This document shows positions 44,346-55,761 of a stretch of DNA of 64,000 bases, piece after piece. Under the pieces are notes generated by a model. That model was given only the letters and a program-made list of their open reading frames with translations. It ran no database searches and was not told the DNA's origin. The position numbers and the translations under genes were made by a program. Source of the stretch: Adiantum capillus-veneris (taxonomy: Eukaryota > Streptophyta > Polypodiopsida > Polypodiales > Pteridaceae); assembly GCA_014529385.2 (NCBI GenBank), contig CM043954.1, positions 8,641,306 to 8,705,305 on the forward strand, read 5' to 3'. The stretch's first letter is position 1; each line of letters begins with the position of its first letter.

Positions 44346-45912
44346 TGTAACATTTAATGGTCTAAAAACTTATGTGTAGCGGAAATTAGCATGAACATAG
44401 TGGGCATTTCTTTAGAATAGATTCCTAATGAGAATTACAAGAGTGCTTGGGTGGAGAGAGCAACAAAAAGCATAACACCTAGTTAGATAGCATCAACAAT
44501 ACTTTCAAAAGAGAGAGAAATTAAGCTATTGACAATAGTTGAGGACCGGATTTGCATGGAGCCGGTCCCCCCTCCAAAAGGATTTGTATTATGGTTTCTC
44601 CCATCAAGAGAGACATTGTACAATACAATTCTTTGTGTTCCTTCAAGACTAGCTAGTGCAATGAAGATGAAAGCTTCATGCACTAAGCAAAACACTTAGT
44701 AAACAAAACTTTAATTACCCCCGTTCTCAGACCCAAGACCTCACACACCTTCAAAGATGGTGAGAGCTAGCAGGGTATGAGAGTAGATTGAGAGGAAGAA
44801 GGAGTATCTTACAAGAAAGATGTAACATTCTCACATTAATCACTCATATTAGCATAGCTTTAGCTTAGTAATTATCTTGGTAGAGGAGATGAGCATGCAT
44901 TGAAGCTTGGCTCTTGTTGGCTTTGCATCACAAGCCAAGAGTGTGTCGTTGTAGGCTTCTATCTCACAAGCTTGGAGTAGGTGATGAGCTCTCCATTAAA
45001 GCTTGGGAAGAGATAGTCTTCTCTTTCTTCACACATGAGATTGTGTGAGTGTGTGTGTGATAATGCATTGCAAAAATCAGCCTCTCTCTCGCTTGGGCGA
45101 GCCCTCTTGCCATTTGCTCTTGTTGAGCCCTCATTGGCTCTCCCTAAGTCAAGCCAATGACTATTAAGCAGCATAAGTGATAGCCTTCTGACATGTGTCC
45201 CTTTCCCTTTTGTGAGAGCTTTAGGTAATTAAATATTAAACTGAACTCTCATTGGACCCCTTTGCCTCCTGGCGAATAGGAATCAGGCAAGCCATTGGGT
45301 CCTGAATGCTCATTGGGACCTTGGGAGACTGCCCAATAGTCTTCTAGGAGACTCAATTCTCATTGGTTTCTTTTATTAATGTTTTTAAATTAATTAAACT
45401 AGATTTACTCTAGCTTGATTCTCACTGGTCCACTTCAAGGGTAATCCAATAGAAACTGGGCACACCTTGTGGGCATCTGGCCTAGGGAGCTAACATGTGT
45501 CCCTCATTCCCTTTGTGTAAAGGGAGCCTGTGTGTGTGTGTGTGACTTTCTCTCTCATCCCCTAGAAGAAGGTCTCGCCCCTCCCATGTAGGGATATGCA
45601 TTGACTTTGGAGAGCACACAAAGCATCCAATTCCCCCAAGCTTAACCTTTGGACACAACCTTTGAATTTTGGAACCTTAGCATTTTGGAAGTCTTAATGG
45701 GCTGAACCTTAGGGTCTTTTTAGCCCATTGTTGCACATGGCCAGATGGCCCCCCTTTGGATCCCTATTTTCCCTCCTTTGGATCCCTATTGTGGCCGGTC
45801 TGGTAGCTTAACCAATATTCTAGCCTTTTCTCCCCTGGCACTTCCCCACTTTAAATGATCAGTTTAATATGAGAAAATCATTTAGAATAATTAGATATTG
45901 ATTATTATGACA
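44346..45912 (-). repeat. Gypsy C 3' LTR
   Basis: Starts TGTAACATTTAATGG and ends ATTATGACA. Contains a CCAAT-box cluster (about 45120-45450), a TG repeat near 45528-45542 and the GGACCGGATTT/GGAGCCGGTCCCCCC blocks. It appears to be about 95% identical to the 5' LTR. Confidence 0.92.
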
Positions 45913-46247
45913 TTACCTCTCTCTTGAAATCATAGTCGTCCTCGACTATGGTGTAGAGAAGATAAAGCATATTCATGAGTCCTTTTCTTAGCGGGTAGAG
46001 GATCCCTATGTTACCCTACGACATCATTTCACAATGGATGACTAGTCCATTTGGCGCTTGAGAGCCTGAGGCTGCCGCAAGTATGTCTGCACATTAGTCC
46101 TATCAGTCTTCCATAGTAGAGTGACAAGCTCTACTTGGTGTTTGGGAGACGTCGTCTCTGCAAACTTGATCTAAGCATGCATACTACTTCATTTTTGTGC
46201 ACAATAAAGAAAAAGAAAGTCTTATAAGACAAAAACTTTGTTCATTT
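45913..46247 (-). other. Gypsy C 3' untranslated region with PPT and hairpin
   Basis: Between the pol stop and the 3' LTR. The polypurine tract (AAGAGAGAGGTAA, minus strand) occupies 45913-45927. The hairpin CATAGTCG-TCCT-CGACTATG occupies 45931-45950. Further left-to-right blocks such as GTCTTATAAGAC (itself a palindrome, near 46219) are also shared with gypsy A and B. Confidence 0.75.
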
Positions 46248-49200
46248 TTAACATTTTGTACATTGGGAAGCATTGTAAGAATTGACAAGGTTTAGGTTAT
46301 CCTTTAATTGTATGCCTTGCATCCATCTAGCATCTTCAAAAGGATAATTCTTAAACTTAATAAGATATCGTCGGATAGTCTTACCGCCTCTTAGCACCTT
46401 GTCTTCATGTCGGAGAATGGACTCGGGCTGCAGCACCTCCTCTTGGTCCTGGATCTCCGATGGGTCTTCAATAGTTGGTTCTTCAGGTGGCTCTCCTTTG
46501 TAAGGCTTTAATAGGCTCACATGGAAAGCATTGTGTATGAGCCAGTGATTGGGCAACCTGAGTTGATAGGCCATTTCATTGATTGGCCTAAGAATCTGGA
46601 AGGGACCATGGTACCTTTTTGCTAGCTTAGAATAGTACTTTTGGTGGCCCGTAGGATTCTTGCACGTCGTGTGCCTTAATCGAGCCTTGGGAAACTTTAA
46701 CAAGACCCAATCGTTTTCTCTAAAGGCTTGGGCTCTTCTGTGCTTGTCAGCAGTAGCCTTTTGCCTTTGCTGTGAGATAGAGATAGCATCCTTAATATTT
46801 TGAAAAGATTCTTGTAGGTCTCGGCTATACTCATCTGTGGCGAAGATCTTCCCATGTACCTTAAGTAGCAAGGGTCTTTTTGATCTTCGCTCAATTACCT
46901 CGAAAGGTGCATTTCCCGTGGAAGTATGTACAGTGTTATTGTAAGCATACTCCACTAAGGGTAAGTACTTCTCCCATTGGGATCTTTGATCTACTTCCGT
47001 TACATAGGCTTTTAGTAGATCGAGAATGGTTAGGTTAGCTATTTCACTTTGGCCATCCGTTTGTGGATGATAGGCCAAAGAGAAGTTTAGCCTTGTCCCT
47101 AAATTCTCAAAGAGACCCTTCCAGAAATTACTGGTCATTCTAGGATCTCTATCCGACACTATGGACATTGGCAAGCCATGGTACTTAAAAATTTGTGAAA
47201 TGAAGAGGGTTGCCATTTTATGGGCTTTGATAGTCTTTTTGACAGGTATAAAATGAGCTTGTTTACTGAACCTATCTACTATCGTCCATATTCCCGTATT
47301 CCCATGGATAGACTTAGGCAATCCAAAGATAAAATCCATGGATATGCTCTCCCATGGTGAATTAGGGATTGGCAAGGGTTGAAGCAATCCAAGTTGCTTC
47401 CCTCTATCAAATTTTGTCTTTTGGCATACCACAAATTTAGAAACATACTCTTGTATGTTCACTTTCATGGTAGCCCAATAGAAATATGTTTCAATTCTCT
47501 TTAAGGTAGATTGAATCCCTCTATGCCCCGCATAAGGTGGAGCATGAGGTTCATACATTACTTTCTCACGTAGTGAGTTAGTAACGCATAGTCTATTGCC
47601 ATAGAGAAGATAACCATATTGTAAAGTAAATGGTTCTTCTTTATTCCCTAATGCAAGGGATGAAATCACATCTCTAAAATCGGGATCAATAGTGTACTCA
47701 TCTATCATTGAAGATAGATCATTGTGAGTTGCTATGGAAACCGCATTCACTCTCGGCCGTCTTGAGAGTGCATCAGCTACTTGATTATGCTTGCCAGCAA
47801 TGTGAGCAATATGAAAATGAAATTGCGAAAGGAAATTTGCCCACCTCATTTGTTTGTCGGAGAGCTTGGTCTGCGTCATGAAGTACTTAAGACTTTGGTG
47901 ATCCGTTCGCAGAATGAAAGGAGTTCCTAATAAATAGTGCTTCCATGAGTCTAAGGCATGTAGAACTGCAAGGCTTTCCTTTTCATATATGCCTAGAGCT
48001 TGCTCAACAGGGTCGAGCCTTCGACTCTCATAGCCTATGGCATGCCCTTCTTGGAGCAAAACAGCTCCAAGGAAATCACCACAAGCATCACATTGGACCT
48101 CAAATGGTTTTGAGAGATCTGGTAGTGTAAGCACATGTTGAGAGATAAGATTTTCTTTAAGCTTTTTGAAAGCATTGTTCTCTTTAGCAGACCATGTATA
48201 CCTAATGCTTTGCTTTGTTAGGTCATGTAATGGTCCCGCAATTGGTGAGAACTTTTCCATGAAGCGTCTATAGTATGCACACATACCTATAAAGCTTCTT
48301 AGTTCATGAAGATTCCTTGGTTTAGGCCATCCTTTTATTACCTCTAACTTAGATGGATCCATTTGGATGCCATCTTGAGAGATAATATGACCTAAATACT
48401 GAATCTCTTGCAAGAAAAATTCACTTTTCTTTCGATTAACATAAAGTTTATTCTCTCTTAAAACTTGAAATATTACCGGGAGGTGTTGCTTGTGTTCCTC
48501 CAATGAATTAGAGTAGATGACAATATCATCAAAGAACACTCCAGTGAAGGTTCGACGAGGCCTGAACAGCTTCTCCATCAAGCGGTTGAATGTGGCTGGT
48601 GCATTGGTCAAGCCAAAAGGCATGACAATGTATTCGTAAAGAAAAAATGTGGTGCGAAATGCGGTCTTTACAATGTCTTGATCAACTATCCTTATTTGAT
48701 GATAGCCACTTTTTAGGTCAATCCTACTGAAGTAGGTTGATCCTTGTAGCTTGTCAAATAGGTCTTCTACCCGTGGAACGGGAAACCTATTCTTGATAGT
48801 GATCCTATTTAGTGCTCTATAGTCAACACACATACAATATGTGCCGTATTTCTTTTGCACTAATAGCACAGGTGAGCAAAATGGAGATGAGCTAGGCCTA
48901 ACCATGCCCTTCTCAACTAACTCATGCACTTGCCGCATAATCTCCTCTTGTTGAGCTTGTGAAACTCTATAAGGAGGTTTGTTAGGCAGTGAAATTCCTG
49001 GAAGAAGTTCAATTGCATGGTCATCATTACCTCGTTTAGGAGGTAGCTCACAAGGGATGTCGTCAATAAAAACATCTTGAAACCCCTTGAGAAAATTGGA
49101 TAACTCTAATTCCTTTTGGTTGCTTTTATTTTCTTTTGCTAAAGCATTAGGTTCATTTTGAGAATCTTTAACAAAAATCATGTACACGGAAATAGAGCTC

Positions 49201-50378
49201 TTTATTGACTTGTTGAAAGCTGGTGTATGTACAATGGGGATAGTGTTACCCATTTCCTTAGCATCTATATACATGTCTTTTTCCCTGAACTTAAAGGAGA
49301 TTCTCCTTTCAGGAAATTTAACATCGGCAGTCAGGCGGTCAAACCATGGTGCCCCTAGGATTACATCCTCATGCTTGAGAGGAGAGATAAAGAAGTCCTC
49401 TTTGTCCACATAGCCTTGGACATGAAGCCTCAATTTCCCGATTAAGGGAGTGACTGAAGCTTCTTGCCCCTTGAAGGAACTGTCTGCGGGTAGGACATCT
49501 CCCATCTCGTAGGATTGTATGCCTAGCTTGGTGGCCAACTCTATAGATATAAAATTGTGAGTAGAACCAGGGTCAAAGAGAATAAAAGCATCATGTTCTC
49601 TTACCTTTCCCCAAGCATGGCATAGAGGAGATCCTTTGTGATGATTTTGGTGAGTCTCCTCCTCTTGGATTTCAACCAAGGAAACTCTAGGAGGATCTTG
49701 GCGGTTGTTCTTTTGGGGACAAGCACGGTACGCATGCCCTTGCTCGCCGCACTTGAAACACCGGTTATCCTTACGATAACGCTCAAGCTCTTCAGGAGAG
49801 AGTTTATTCTTACCTTTGTAAACTCCCTTCTCTTTAGATTTGTTGGAGTTGCCCTTAGGAGACTTTTGGAGATTGTCCTTCCCCTTAGGCGCATTGGAAC
49901 CCTTGTTTTCTGGGGGCTTATTATTTCTTTTAGCCCTCGTTTGGAAATTGATTCGAGAGGCCACCATAGTATGGTGTATTACCGCCGATATGGTACGTGG
50001 CCTTTGGGAGTTGACATACTCCGCCAATTTTTTGGTTAAGCCCGCACAAAATTGTTGCTTTTGCTCTCCAAAATCCAACTTTTTGAAGACAGTGGCTTTG
50101 AGTTGTAGGTCCCAAAACTTGTCTACATATTTATGGATGGATTCATTGGGAGAGAGCTTTAAGCTTCGCCATTCGGTGAGTACTTTGTCTTTGGCATCGG
50201 TGGCCAAAAACTGCTTCATAATGGAAGCTCTTAAAGCTTTCCATGTTCGTGGAGCTTCACCGTTGGCTCGTAGGCTAGACCACCATTGTCTGGCGGACTT
50301 TTGAAAGTGCATAGCTACATGGCGTAGCTTAAAGGATAAAGGCCAAGACTTTGTCCGTAGCACCAAAGGTGCCATCAT
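46248..50378 (-). CDS. Gypsy C gag C-terminus and pol polyprotein with chromodomain
   Basis: 1376 open codons. Domains: end of gag (about 20-150), CCHC zinc knuckle C207-C210-H215-C220, aspartic protease with DPG at 269-271 in place of the commoner DSG, reverse transcriptase (CVDYRALNRITIK at about 517, D554, FFDDIVIYS with D617-D618), RNase H (D764, E801, D826), and integrase with D1015, D1076 and E1112. The C-terminal chromodomain covers about 1313-1350 (IRRYLIKFKNYPFEDARW). In the integrase zinc site the expected first Cys of CXXC is Phe982 (KFVVCQ), so that site may be damaged. The first Met here is internal to gag: the natural start is near 51113 in another frame. Pol itself has no frame break. 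Confidence 0.93.
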   Translation of the reverse strand: MMAPLVLRTKSWPLSFKLRHVAMHFQKSARQWWSSLRANGEAPRTWKALRASIMKQFLATDAKDKVLTEWRSLKLSPNESIHKYVDKFWDLQLKATVFKKLDFGEQKQQFCAGLTKKLAEYVNSQRPRTISAVIHHTMVASRINFQTRAKRNNKPPENKGSNAPKGKDNLQKSPKGNSNKSKEKGVYKGKNKLSPEELERYRKDNRCFKCGEQGHAYRACPQKNNRQDPPRVSLVEIQEEETHQNHHKGSPLCHAWGKVREHDAFILFDPGSTHNFISIELATKLGIQSYEMGDVLPADSSFKGQEASVTPLIGKLRLHVQGYVDKEDFFISPLKHEDVILGAPWFDRLTADVKFPERRISFKFREKDMYIDAKEMGNTIPIVHTPAFNKSIKSSISVYMIFVKDSQNEPNALAKENKSNQKELELSNFLKGFQDVFIDDIPCELPPKRGNDDHAIELLPGISLPNKPPYRVSQAQQEEIMRQVHELVEKGMVRPSSSPFCSPVLLVQKKYGTYCMCVDYRALNRITIKNRFPVPRVEDLFDKLQGSTYFSRIDLKSGYHQIRIVDQDIVKTAFRTTFFLYEYIVMPFGLTNAPATFNRLMEKLFRPRRTFTGVFFDDIVIYSNSLEEHKQHLPVIFQVLRENKLYVNRKKSEFFLQEIQYLGHIISQDGIQMDPSKLEVIKGWPKPRNLHELRSFIGMCAYYRRFMEKFSPIAGPLHDLTKQSIRYTWSAKENNAFKKLKENLISQHVLTLPDLSKPFEVQCDACGDFLGAVLLQEGHAIGYESRRLDPVEQALGIYEKESLAVLHALDSWKHYLLGTPFILRTDHQSLKYFMTQTKLSDKQMRWANFLSQFHFHIAHIAGKHNQVADALSRRPRVNAVSIATHNDLSSMIDEYTIDPDFRDVISSLALGNKEEPFTLQYGYLLYGNRLCVTNSLREKVMYEPHAPPYAGHRGIQSTLKRIETYFYWATMKVNIQEYVSKFVVCQKTKFDRGKQLGLLQPLPIPNSPWESISMDFIFGLPKSIHGNTGIWTIVDRFSKQAHFIPVKKTIKAHKMATLFISQIFKYHGLPMSIVSDRDPRMTSNFWKGLFENLGTRLNFSLAYHPQTDGQSEIANLTILDLLKAYVTEVDQRSQWEKYLPLVEYAYNNTVHTSTGNAPFEVIERRSKRPLLLKVHGKIFATDEYSRDLQESFQNIKDAISISQQRQKATADKHRRAQAFRENDWVLLKFPKARLRHTTCKNPTGHQKYYSKLAKRYHGPFQILRPINEMAYQLRLPNHWLIHNAFHVSLLKPYKGEPPEEPTIEDPSEIQDQEEVLQPESILRHEDKVLRGGKTIRRYLIKFKNYPFEDARWMQGIQLKDNLNLVNSYNASQCTKC

Positions 50379-51113
50379 AGGTAAGGAAAGAGATGCTCTT
50401 CCCTCCCTCTTTGAATTTCTTCAGCTTGGACGACCTCTTCCATGCGGCATAGGATTTCCTATGGCCTCTTCTTTTTGATGGTTCAAAGGTTGCACCATCA
50501 CTTTCTTCAAAAGATGAAGAATTTGAAGGTGGAGAAGAGGGTGACCTCTTTCTCGCCTTTTTCTTGTCTTGATATTTGTCATTTTCACCATCGATTTCAT
50601 AAGAGGAAGAGGATGAAGAAGATGGAGAAGAGGGTGTCCTCTTTCTCGCCTTTTTCTTCTCTTGCTTTTTATCATCCCTCTTTGACTTATGGCGTGGAGA
50701 AGAGTATGATGGTCTTCTCCGCTTTGGTGGTGATGGAGAGCGTTTAGCCCGCCGTCTTCGTGGAGCCATCTCCGTCGAGGTGGTGGGAGACTCGCTTCTT
50801 TCTCATTCCTTTGGTGGAGGCTCTTGAGCCTTTCATATGGATTCTCTTCTTCTTCCCGAATTGGAGAGAGACCTCTTTTGGTAGTCTCACAAGGAGGCTT
50901 CCTAGGTGTTCTCTCGTCATGGTGATGAGCTTGGAGAATCCCGTGAGCACGGAGCTGCCGTTGCACTTCACTTTGGAGAGATGGATTGCCCATGGCTTGT
51001 TGAAGCCTAGAAACAAGATAGTTAACAAGAATTGAAGCATCATTAGTAGCTTGCTCATGAGCAAAATCAAAGTTATCAACATTAATTTCACTCTCTTTAC
51101 TATTGTCAGCCAT
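50329..51113 (-). pseudogene. Gypsy C gag N-terminus, frameshifted
   Basis: Starts MADNSKESEINVDNFDFAHE at 51113, 400 bp from the primer site. After KRGLSPIREEEENPYERLKS the gag frame is lost near 50820. It reappears as 50769-50329 with an Arg/Ser/Pro-rich region (KKARKRTPSSPSSSSSSSYE repeated as KKARKRSPSSPPSNSSSFEE) and ends at TDKVLAFIL. Compared with gypsy B, about 45 bp encoding QQLDAAFGDEGFTES are deleted at 50335, which shifts into the 50378 frame. Gag is therefore split across three frames. Confidence 0.85.
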
Positions 51114-51517
51114 TCTAACAACTTTTAGGTGTAAACGTTTTAGGTGTACTTTGGCACTTCAAGCCCTAGTTGCTACTCCTCTTTACCCCTTTAGAAAAAG
51201 CACTCAAGCTACTGTACCGGCGGCTCGAATACCATTAATTTCAAGGAATAGAAGAGAGGGTCTTTCAACACCAAAACAGCACCGGCTCCTGTCAAGCTTC
51301 TAATAGCTCAATAGTGGTTAAGCCGTAGGCAAGCCCCGTAGGACTCCACTATTAGGACCATAGCTCTCGACGGTGATGCCCCATTAACTGCACAAAGGCA
51401 GGCGCACTGCAAGGCTGAAAAATCCCTATTCTACTTACTCACAAGCAATTAATAATACCAACCATTTGTAGCTAGCTTGAGGACCTCCCTTCTTGAGCAA
51501 GAAAAGAGAAACCTTGT

Positions 51518-51529
51518 GCTCTGATACCA
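51518..51529 (-). other. Primer-binding site of gypsy C
   Basis: The complement reads TGGTATCAGAGC, one base from the 5' LTR. Confidence 0.9.
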
Positions 51530-51530
51530 A

Positions 51531-53117
51531 TGTAACATTTAATGGTCTAAAAACTTATGTGTAGTGGAAATTAGCATGAACATAGTGGGCATTTCATTAG
51601 AATAGATTCCTAATGAGAATTACAAGAGTGCTTGGGTGGAGAGAGCAACAAAAAGCATAACACCTAGTCAGATAGCATCAACAATAATTTCAAAAGAGAG
51701 AGAAATTAAGCTATTGACAACAGTTGAGGACTGGATTTGCATGGAGCCGGTCCCCCCTCCAAAAGGCTTTGTATTATGGTTTCTCCCATCAAGAGAGACA
51801 TTGTACAATACAATTCTTTGTGTTCCTTCAAGAATAGCTAGTGCAATGAAGATGAAAGCTTCATGCACTAAGCAAAACACTTAGTAAACAAAACTTTAAT
51901 TATCCCCATTATCAGACCCAAGACCTCACACATCTTCGAAGATGGTGGGAGCTAGCAGGGTATGAGAGTAGATTGAGAGGAAGAAGGAGTATCTTACGAG
52001 AAATATGTACATCTCCTCACATAATCACTCATATTAGCATAGCTTTAGCTTAGTAATTAGCTTGGTAGAGGAGATGAGCATGCATTGAAGCTTGGCTCTT
52101 GGTTGGATTTGCATCCACAAGCCAAGAGTGTGTCGTTGTAGGCTTCTATCTCACAAGCTTGGAATAGGTGATGAGCTCTCCATTAAAGCTTGGGCAGAGA
52201 TAGTCTTCTCTTTCTTCACACATGAGATTGTGTGAGAGTGTGTGTGATATTGCATTGCAAAAATCAGCCCCCTCTCTCTCTTGGGCGAGCCCTCTTGCCA
52301 TTTGCTCTTGCTGAGCCCTCATTGGCTCTCCCCAAGTCAAGCCAATGACTATTAAGCAGCATAAGTAATAGCCTTCTGACATGTGTCCCCCTTTCCCCTT
52401 TTGTGAGAGCTTTAGGTAATTAAATAATTAAACTAAACTCTCATTGGACCCCATTGCCTCCTGGCCAATAGGAATCAGGCAAGCCATTGGGCTCCTGAAT
52501 GCTCATTGGACCCCTTAGGAGACTGCCCAATAGTCTTCTAGGAGCCTTAATTCTCATTGGTTTATTTTATTAAATGTTTTTAAATTAATTAAACTAGATT
52601 TACTCTAGCATAATTCTCATTGGTCCACTTCAAGGTTCATCCAATAGAAACTGGGCACACCTTGTGGGCATCTGGCCTAGGGAGCTGACATGTGTCCCTC
52701 ATTCCCTTTGTGTAAAGGGAGCCTGTGTGTGTGTGTGTGACTTTCTCACTCGTCCCCTAGAAGAAGGGCTCGCCCCCTCCCATGTAGGGATATGCATTGA
52801 CTTTGGAGAGCACACAAAGCATCCAATTCCCATTAAGCTTTAACCCTTTGGGCACAATCTTTGAATTTTGGAACCTTAGCATTTTGGAAGTCTTAATGGG
52901 CTGAACCTTAGGGTCGTTTTAGCCCATTGTTGCACATGGATCTTTTGCAGATGGCCCCCCCTTTGGATCCCTATTTTCCCTCCTTTGGATCCCTACTGTG
53001 GCCGGTCTACTAGCTTAACCAATATTCTAGCCTTTTCTCCCCTAGCACTTCCCCACATTATGATCGGTTTAATATGAGAAAATCATTTAGGAGAATTAGA
53101 TATTGATTATTATGACA
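51531..53117 (-). repeat. Gypsy C 5' LTR
   Basis: 1587 bp. Between 52321 and 52645 there are ten CCAAT or ATTGG boxes, mostly as facing pairs about 20 bp apart. It matches the 3' LTR with scattered substitutions and small indels. Confidence 0.92.
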
Positions 53118-53230
53118 CGATCTAGCTCATCAACGATTTGGAGGCATGTGGTGATCTTTTGGTAACATTTTTTCCATCAAACTACAACAAAAAAGCGTAT
53201 TAATACAATTGCAACTAGGCGCCATGAAGC
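53118..53230 (-). pseudogene. Transposase 5' portion, right of gypsy C
   Basis: On the minus strand this reads CSLMEKMLPKDHHMPPNR followed by two stop codons and then joins, across the gypsy C insertion, to ARSYVTALGMEYVLIAVYTN of the transposase at 44322-44345. This matches the TNP2 segment preceding the CXXC zinc motif (pattern MLP...N..P.....A). It shows that gypsy C inserted into the transposase gene. Confidence 0.6.
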
Positions 53231-53274
53231 GAGAGAGATGTATAAAAATCCATATAACAAATTTATCCATGGAG

Positions 53275-54967
53275 CTTAAGTTTTATGGCCATTGGTTGTT
53301 GTCTCATTAGTATTTGGTGGCACAATGGCCAATTTCTTGGCTTTGGGCTTGCCAATTGCCAAAAGTTGGCAATTGTGACATCCTAAACCATCAAGACGGA
53401 TTGGGATGCCCAAGAAACCTTGTAGGGGTAGGGATTACTATGTCTTATCTATCCTTGGAAAGTTTCATGGCCATTTGTTGCCGTCTAGTCGGTCCACGGT
53501 GGCACAATCACCAATTATTTGGCTTTGGGCTTGCCAAGGGTCCAATGGCCAAAAGTTGGCGATTGTGATGCCCTAGACTGTTGACACAGATTGGGATACC
53601 CATGAATTTTTGGAGGGGCAGGGAATTGGCAGGGATTAGTGTGCTTTACTCACCCCAAAAAAGTTTCATGGCCACCGTTATTGTCTTGTCTATCAAGGGT
53701 GGCACAATCGCCAATTTTTTGGCTTTGGGCTCCCCAAAGGCCCAATGGCCAATAGTTGGAGATTTTGACTCCCTAGACCATGGAGACAGAGTTGGAAGCA
53801 CATGAAACTTTACAATAGTGAGGATTCATGTGCTTTCCCCGTACTTGAAAAGTTTCATGGCCATCTGCTTCTGCCTTGTTAGTCCAGTGTGGCATAGTCA
53901 CCATTTTTTTTGCTTTGGGCTCGCCAAATGCCCAATGGCTAAATGTTGGCAATTGTGTCACCCTATACAGTTGAGACGGATTGGGATGCCCAAGAAACTT
54001 TGTCGGGGCAGGGATTAGTCTGCTTCATGGTACCCTTGCAAAGTTTCATGGCCATCTGTTGCAGTCTTGTTGGTCCATGGCTGCACAATCGCAAGTGTTT
54101 TTTCTTTGGGCATGCCAAGGGCTCAATGGCCAAAATTTGGCAATTGTGACGTCCTAGACTGTCGAGACAGAATGGGATGCCCATGAAACTTTGCACGAAT
54201 GTGGATTAGTGTTCTTCTTCCACCTCCACAAAGTTTCATGGCCATCCATTTCCGTCTCATTGGTCTAGGGTGACACAATCGCCAATTTTTTTGGCTTTGG
54301 GCTCGCCAAGGACCCAATGGCCAAAAGTTGGCAATTGTGACGTCCTAGACCATTGATATGAATTGGGGTGCCCATGAAATTTTTCAGGGGAAGGGACTAG
54401 TGTGCTTTCACTCCCCTTGCAAAGTTTATTGGCCATCCACCCCTGGCTTGCTTGTCCATGGTGGCAGAATTGTTAATTACTTTGGCTTTGGACTCGCTAA
54501 AGGCCCAATGGCGAGAAGTTGGTGATTGTGCCGTCTTAGAACATTGAGACAAATTGCGATATCCATAAAATTTTGTAGCGATAGGGATAATAGTGCTCTC
54601 TTGTCCCCATGAAACTTTGCAGGGGCAGGGATTAGTGTGCTCCCTCCACCCCCACAAAGCTTCATGGCCATCCGTTGCCGTCTTGTAGGTCCAAGGTGGT
54701 ACAATCACCAATTTTTTGGCTTTGGACTTGCCAAAGGCCCAATGGACAAAATTTGGCAATTGTGATGTCCTAGACCATCAAGACGGATTGCAATGCCCAT
54801 GAAACTTTGCAACGATAGTGATAAGTGTGCTTCTCCCACCCTCAAAAGATTCATTGCCCAACATTTTTGTCTCGTCGGTCCAAGGTGGCACTATCGTCAA
54901 TTTCTTGGCTTTGAACTTGCCATAGACCCAATGGCGAGAGTTTGGCGATTGTGCCGTCCTAGACCGT
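53275..54967. repeat. ~190-bp dyad-symmetric tandem array, copy 1
   Basis: Nine units, recognisable by CATGGCCAT near 53290, 53467, 53667, 53858, 54047, 54238, 54431, 54663 and 54852. Each unit contains CACAATCGCCAATTTTTTGG and, about 60 bp later, a near complement ending GGCGATTGTG. The flanks TTTCATGGCCAT and ATGGGCAT-type sequences are also complementary. A second symmetry centre lies in the linker at ATTAGTGTGCT. The array is thus made of alternately inverted ~95-bp halves. The apparent open frames are translations of the repeat. Confidence 0.88.
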
Positions 54968-55711
54968 TGGAAAGGGGGAATCGGGAACACACCCAACACA
55001 CAAAATATCTTCCTCTCTATAGCCCAGGGATTTCACAACACCCCTAACCTCTCAAATAACACCTTCAAATTGGATAATTTGCAAGTCTAACAACTCCACT
55101 TTAGCACACAAAACAAATATCTCCTCACACCTTGCAATAACCACCTTGCGGCACAAATGCACCCACAGTGATCAACTCACCCTTTCCAACTCACAAAACA
55201 CTCCTATTCTGCCCTCTTGGTAGCACCTTTCAAGCTACAGGCAAACCCTCTGCAAGCAATGGCCAATACACGAAGAGCGAGAGAAAAGGAGGGGAATGGG
55301 GAGAGGCAACACAAGAGATAGGGGCAAATAAGTGGTATTATTGCATAGGGGAGTAGTACAATCAAGTATGCATCTGCAATGGCAAGCTTGGCACTACACA
55401 AGCTTGAAACTTCCAATCACACACTCACGCAAAAAAGCCCTCAAATTTTCACATTTACATCCTTTATAGGGGTGCCTCTAGGAGTTTCAGAAAAGAAATG
55501 ATGGGTGAGTTTCTCCTCCCGTGGCCTTTACTTAGAGCTTCAATTAGAATTTCCTTGCATTGCCAACACTTGGCATAGTCATTTTTTGGAAGGAATTACA
55601 TGGTGTGCAAATTCTCCTAATGTCCCTTCAATTTGGCCGTCCGGCTTGTTCTCCTTGGAACTTTGAGTTTTCTCTCTTGCTTTGCTCTTCCCTTGCTTGC
55701 TCTTTGGACGT
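54968..55711 (-). repeat. LTR-like segment related to element D LTR
   Basis: Starts TGGAAAGGGGGAATCGGGAA and then CTATAGCCCAGGG, closely resembling the element D LTR start (TGGAGAGGGGGAATGGGGAG, CTATAGCCCAGGG). Later parts show weaker, collinear similarity. It may be an old LTR of a related family in the same orientation. The other end and any internal domain are not identifiable. Confidence 0.4.
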
Positions 55712-55761
55712 CGTGGCCTTAACTCTCTCTCCCCTGTGAGACCAACTCTTTTCATGAAGGG

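Larger units (their letters stand above)
44346..53117 (-). mobile_element. Gypsy C: full-length Ty3/gypsy chromovirus
   Basis: An 8772-bp minus-strand element with LTRs of 1567 bp (44346-45912) and 1587 bp (51531-53117) and the perfect duplication CGATC (44341-44345, 53118-53122). It has a primer site, gag with frame damage, one long open pol frame with a C-terminal chromodomain, a 3' untranslated region with a conserved hairpin, and a polypurine tract. It is the best-preserved member of the family that also includes gypsy A. Confidence 0.94.

Noticed and set aside
54397-54759. Open frames of up to 120 codons within the ~190-bp arrays on the minus strand
   Set aside because: The product is the repeat unit translated several times (WAFGKSKAKK pattern) and similar frames exist on both strands; explained by the repeat.
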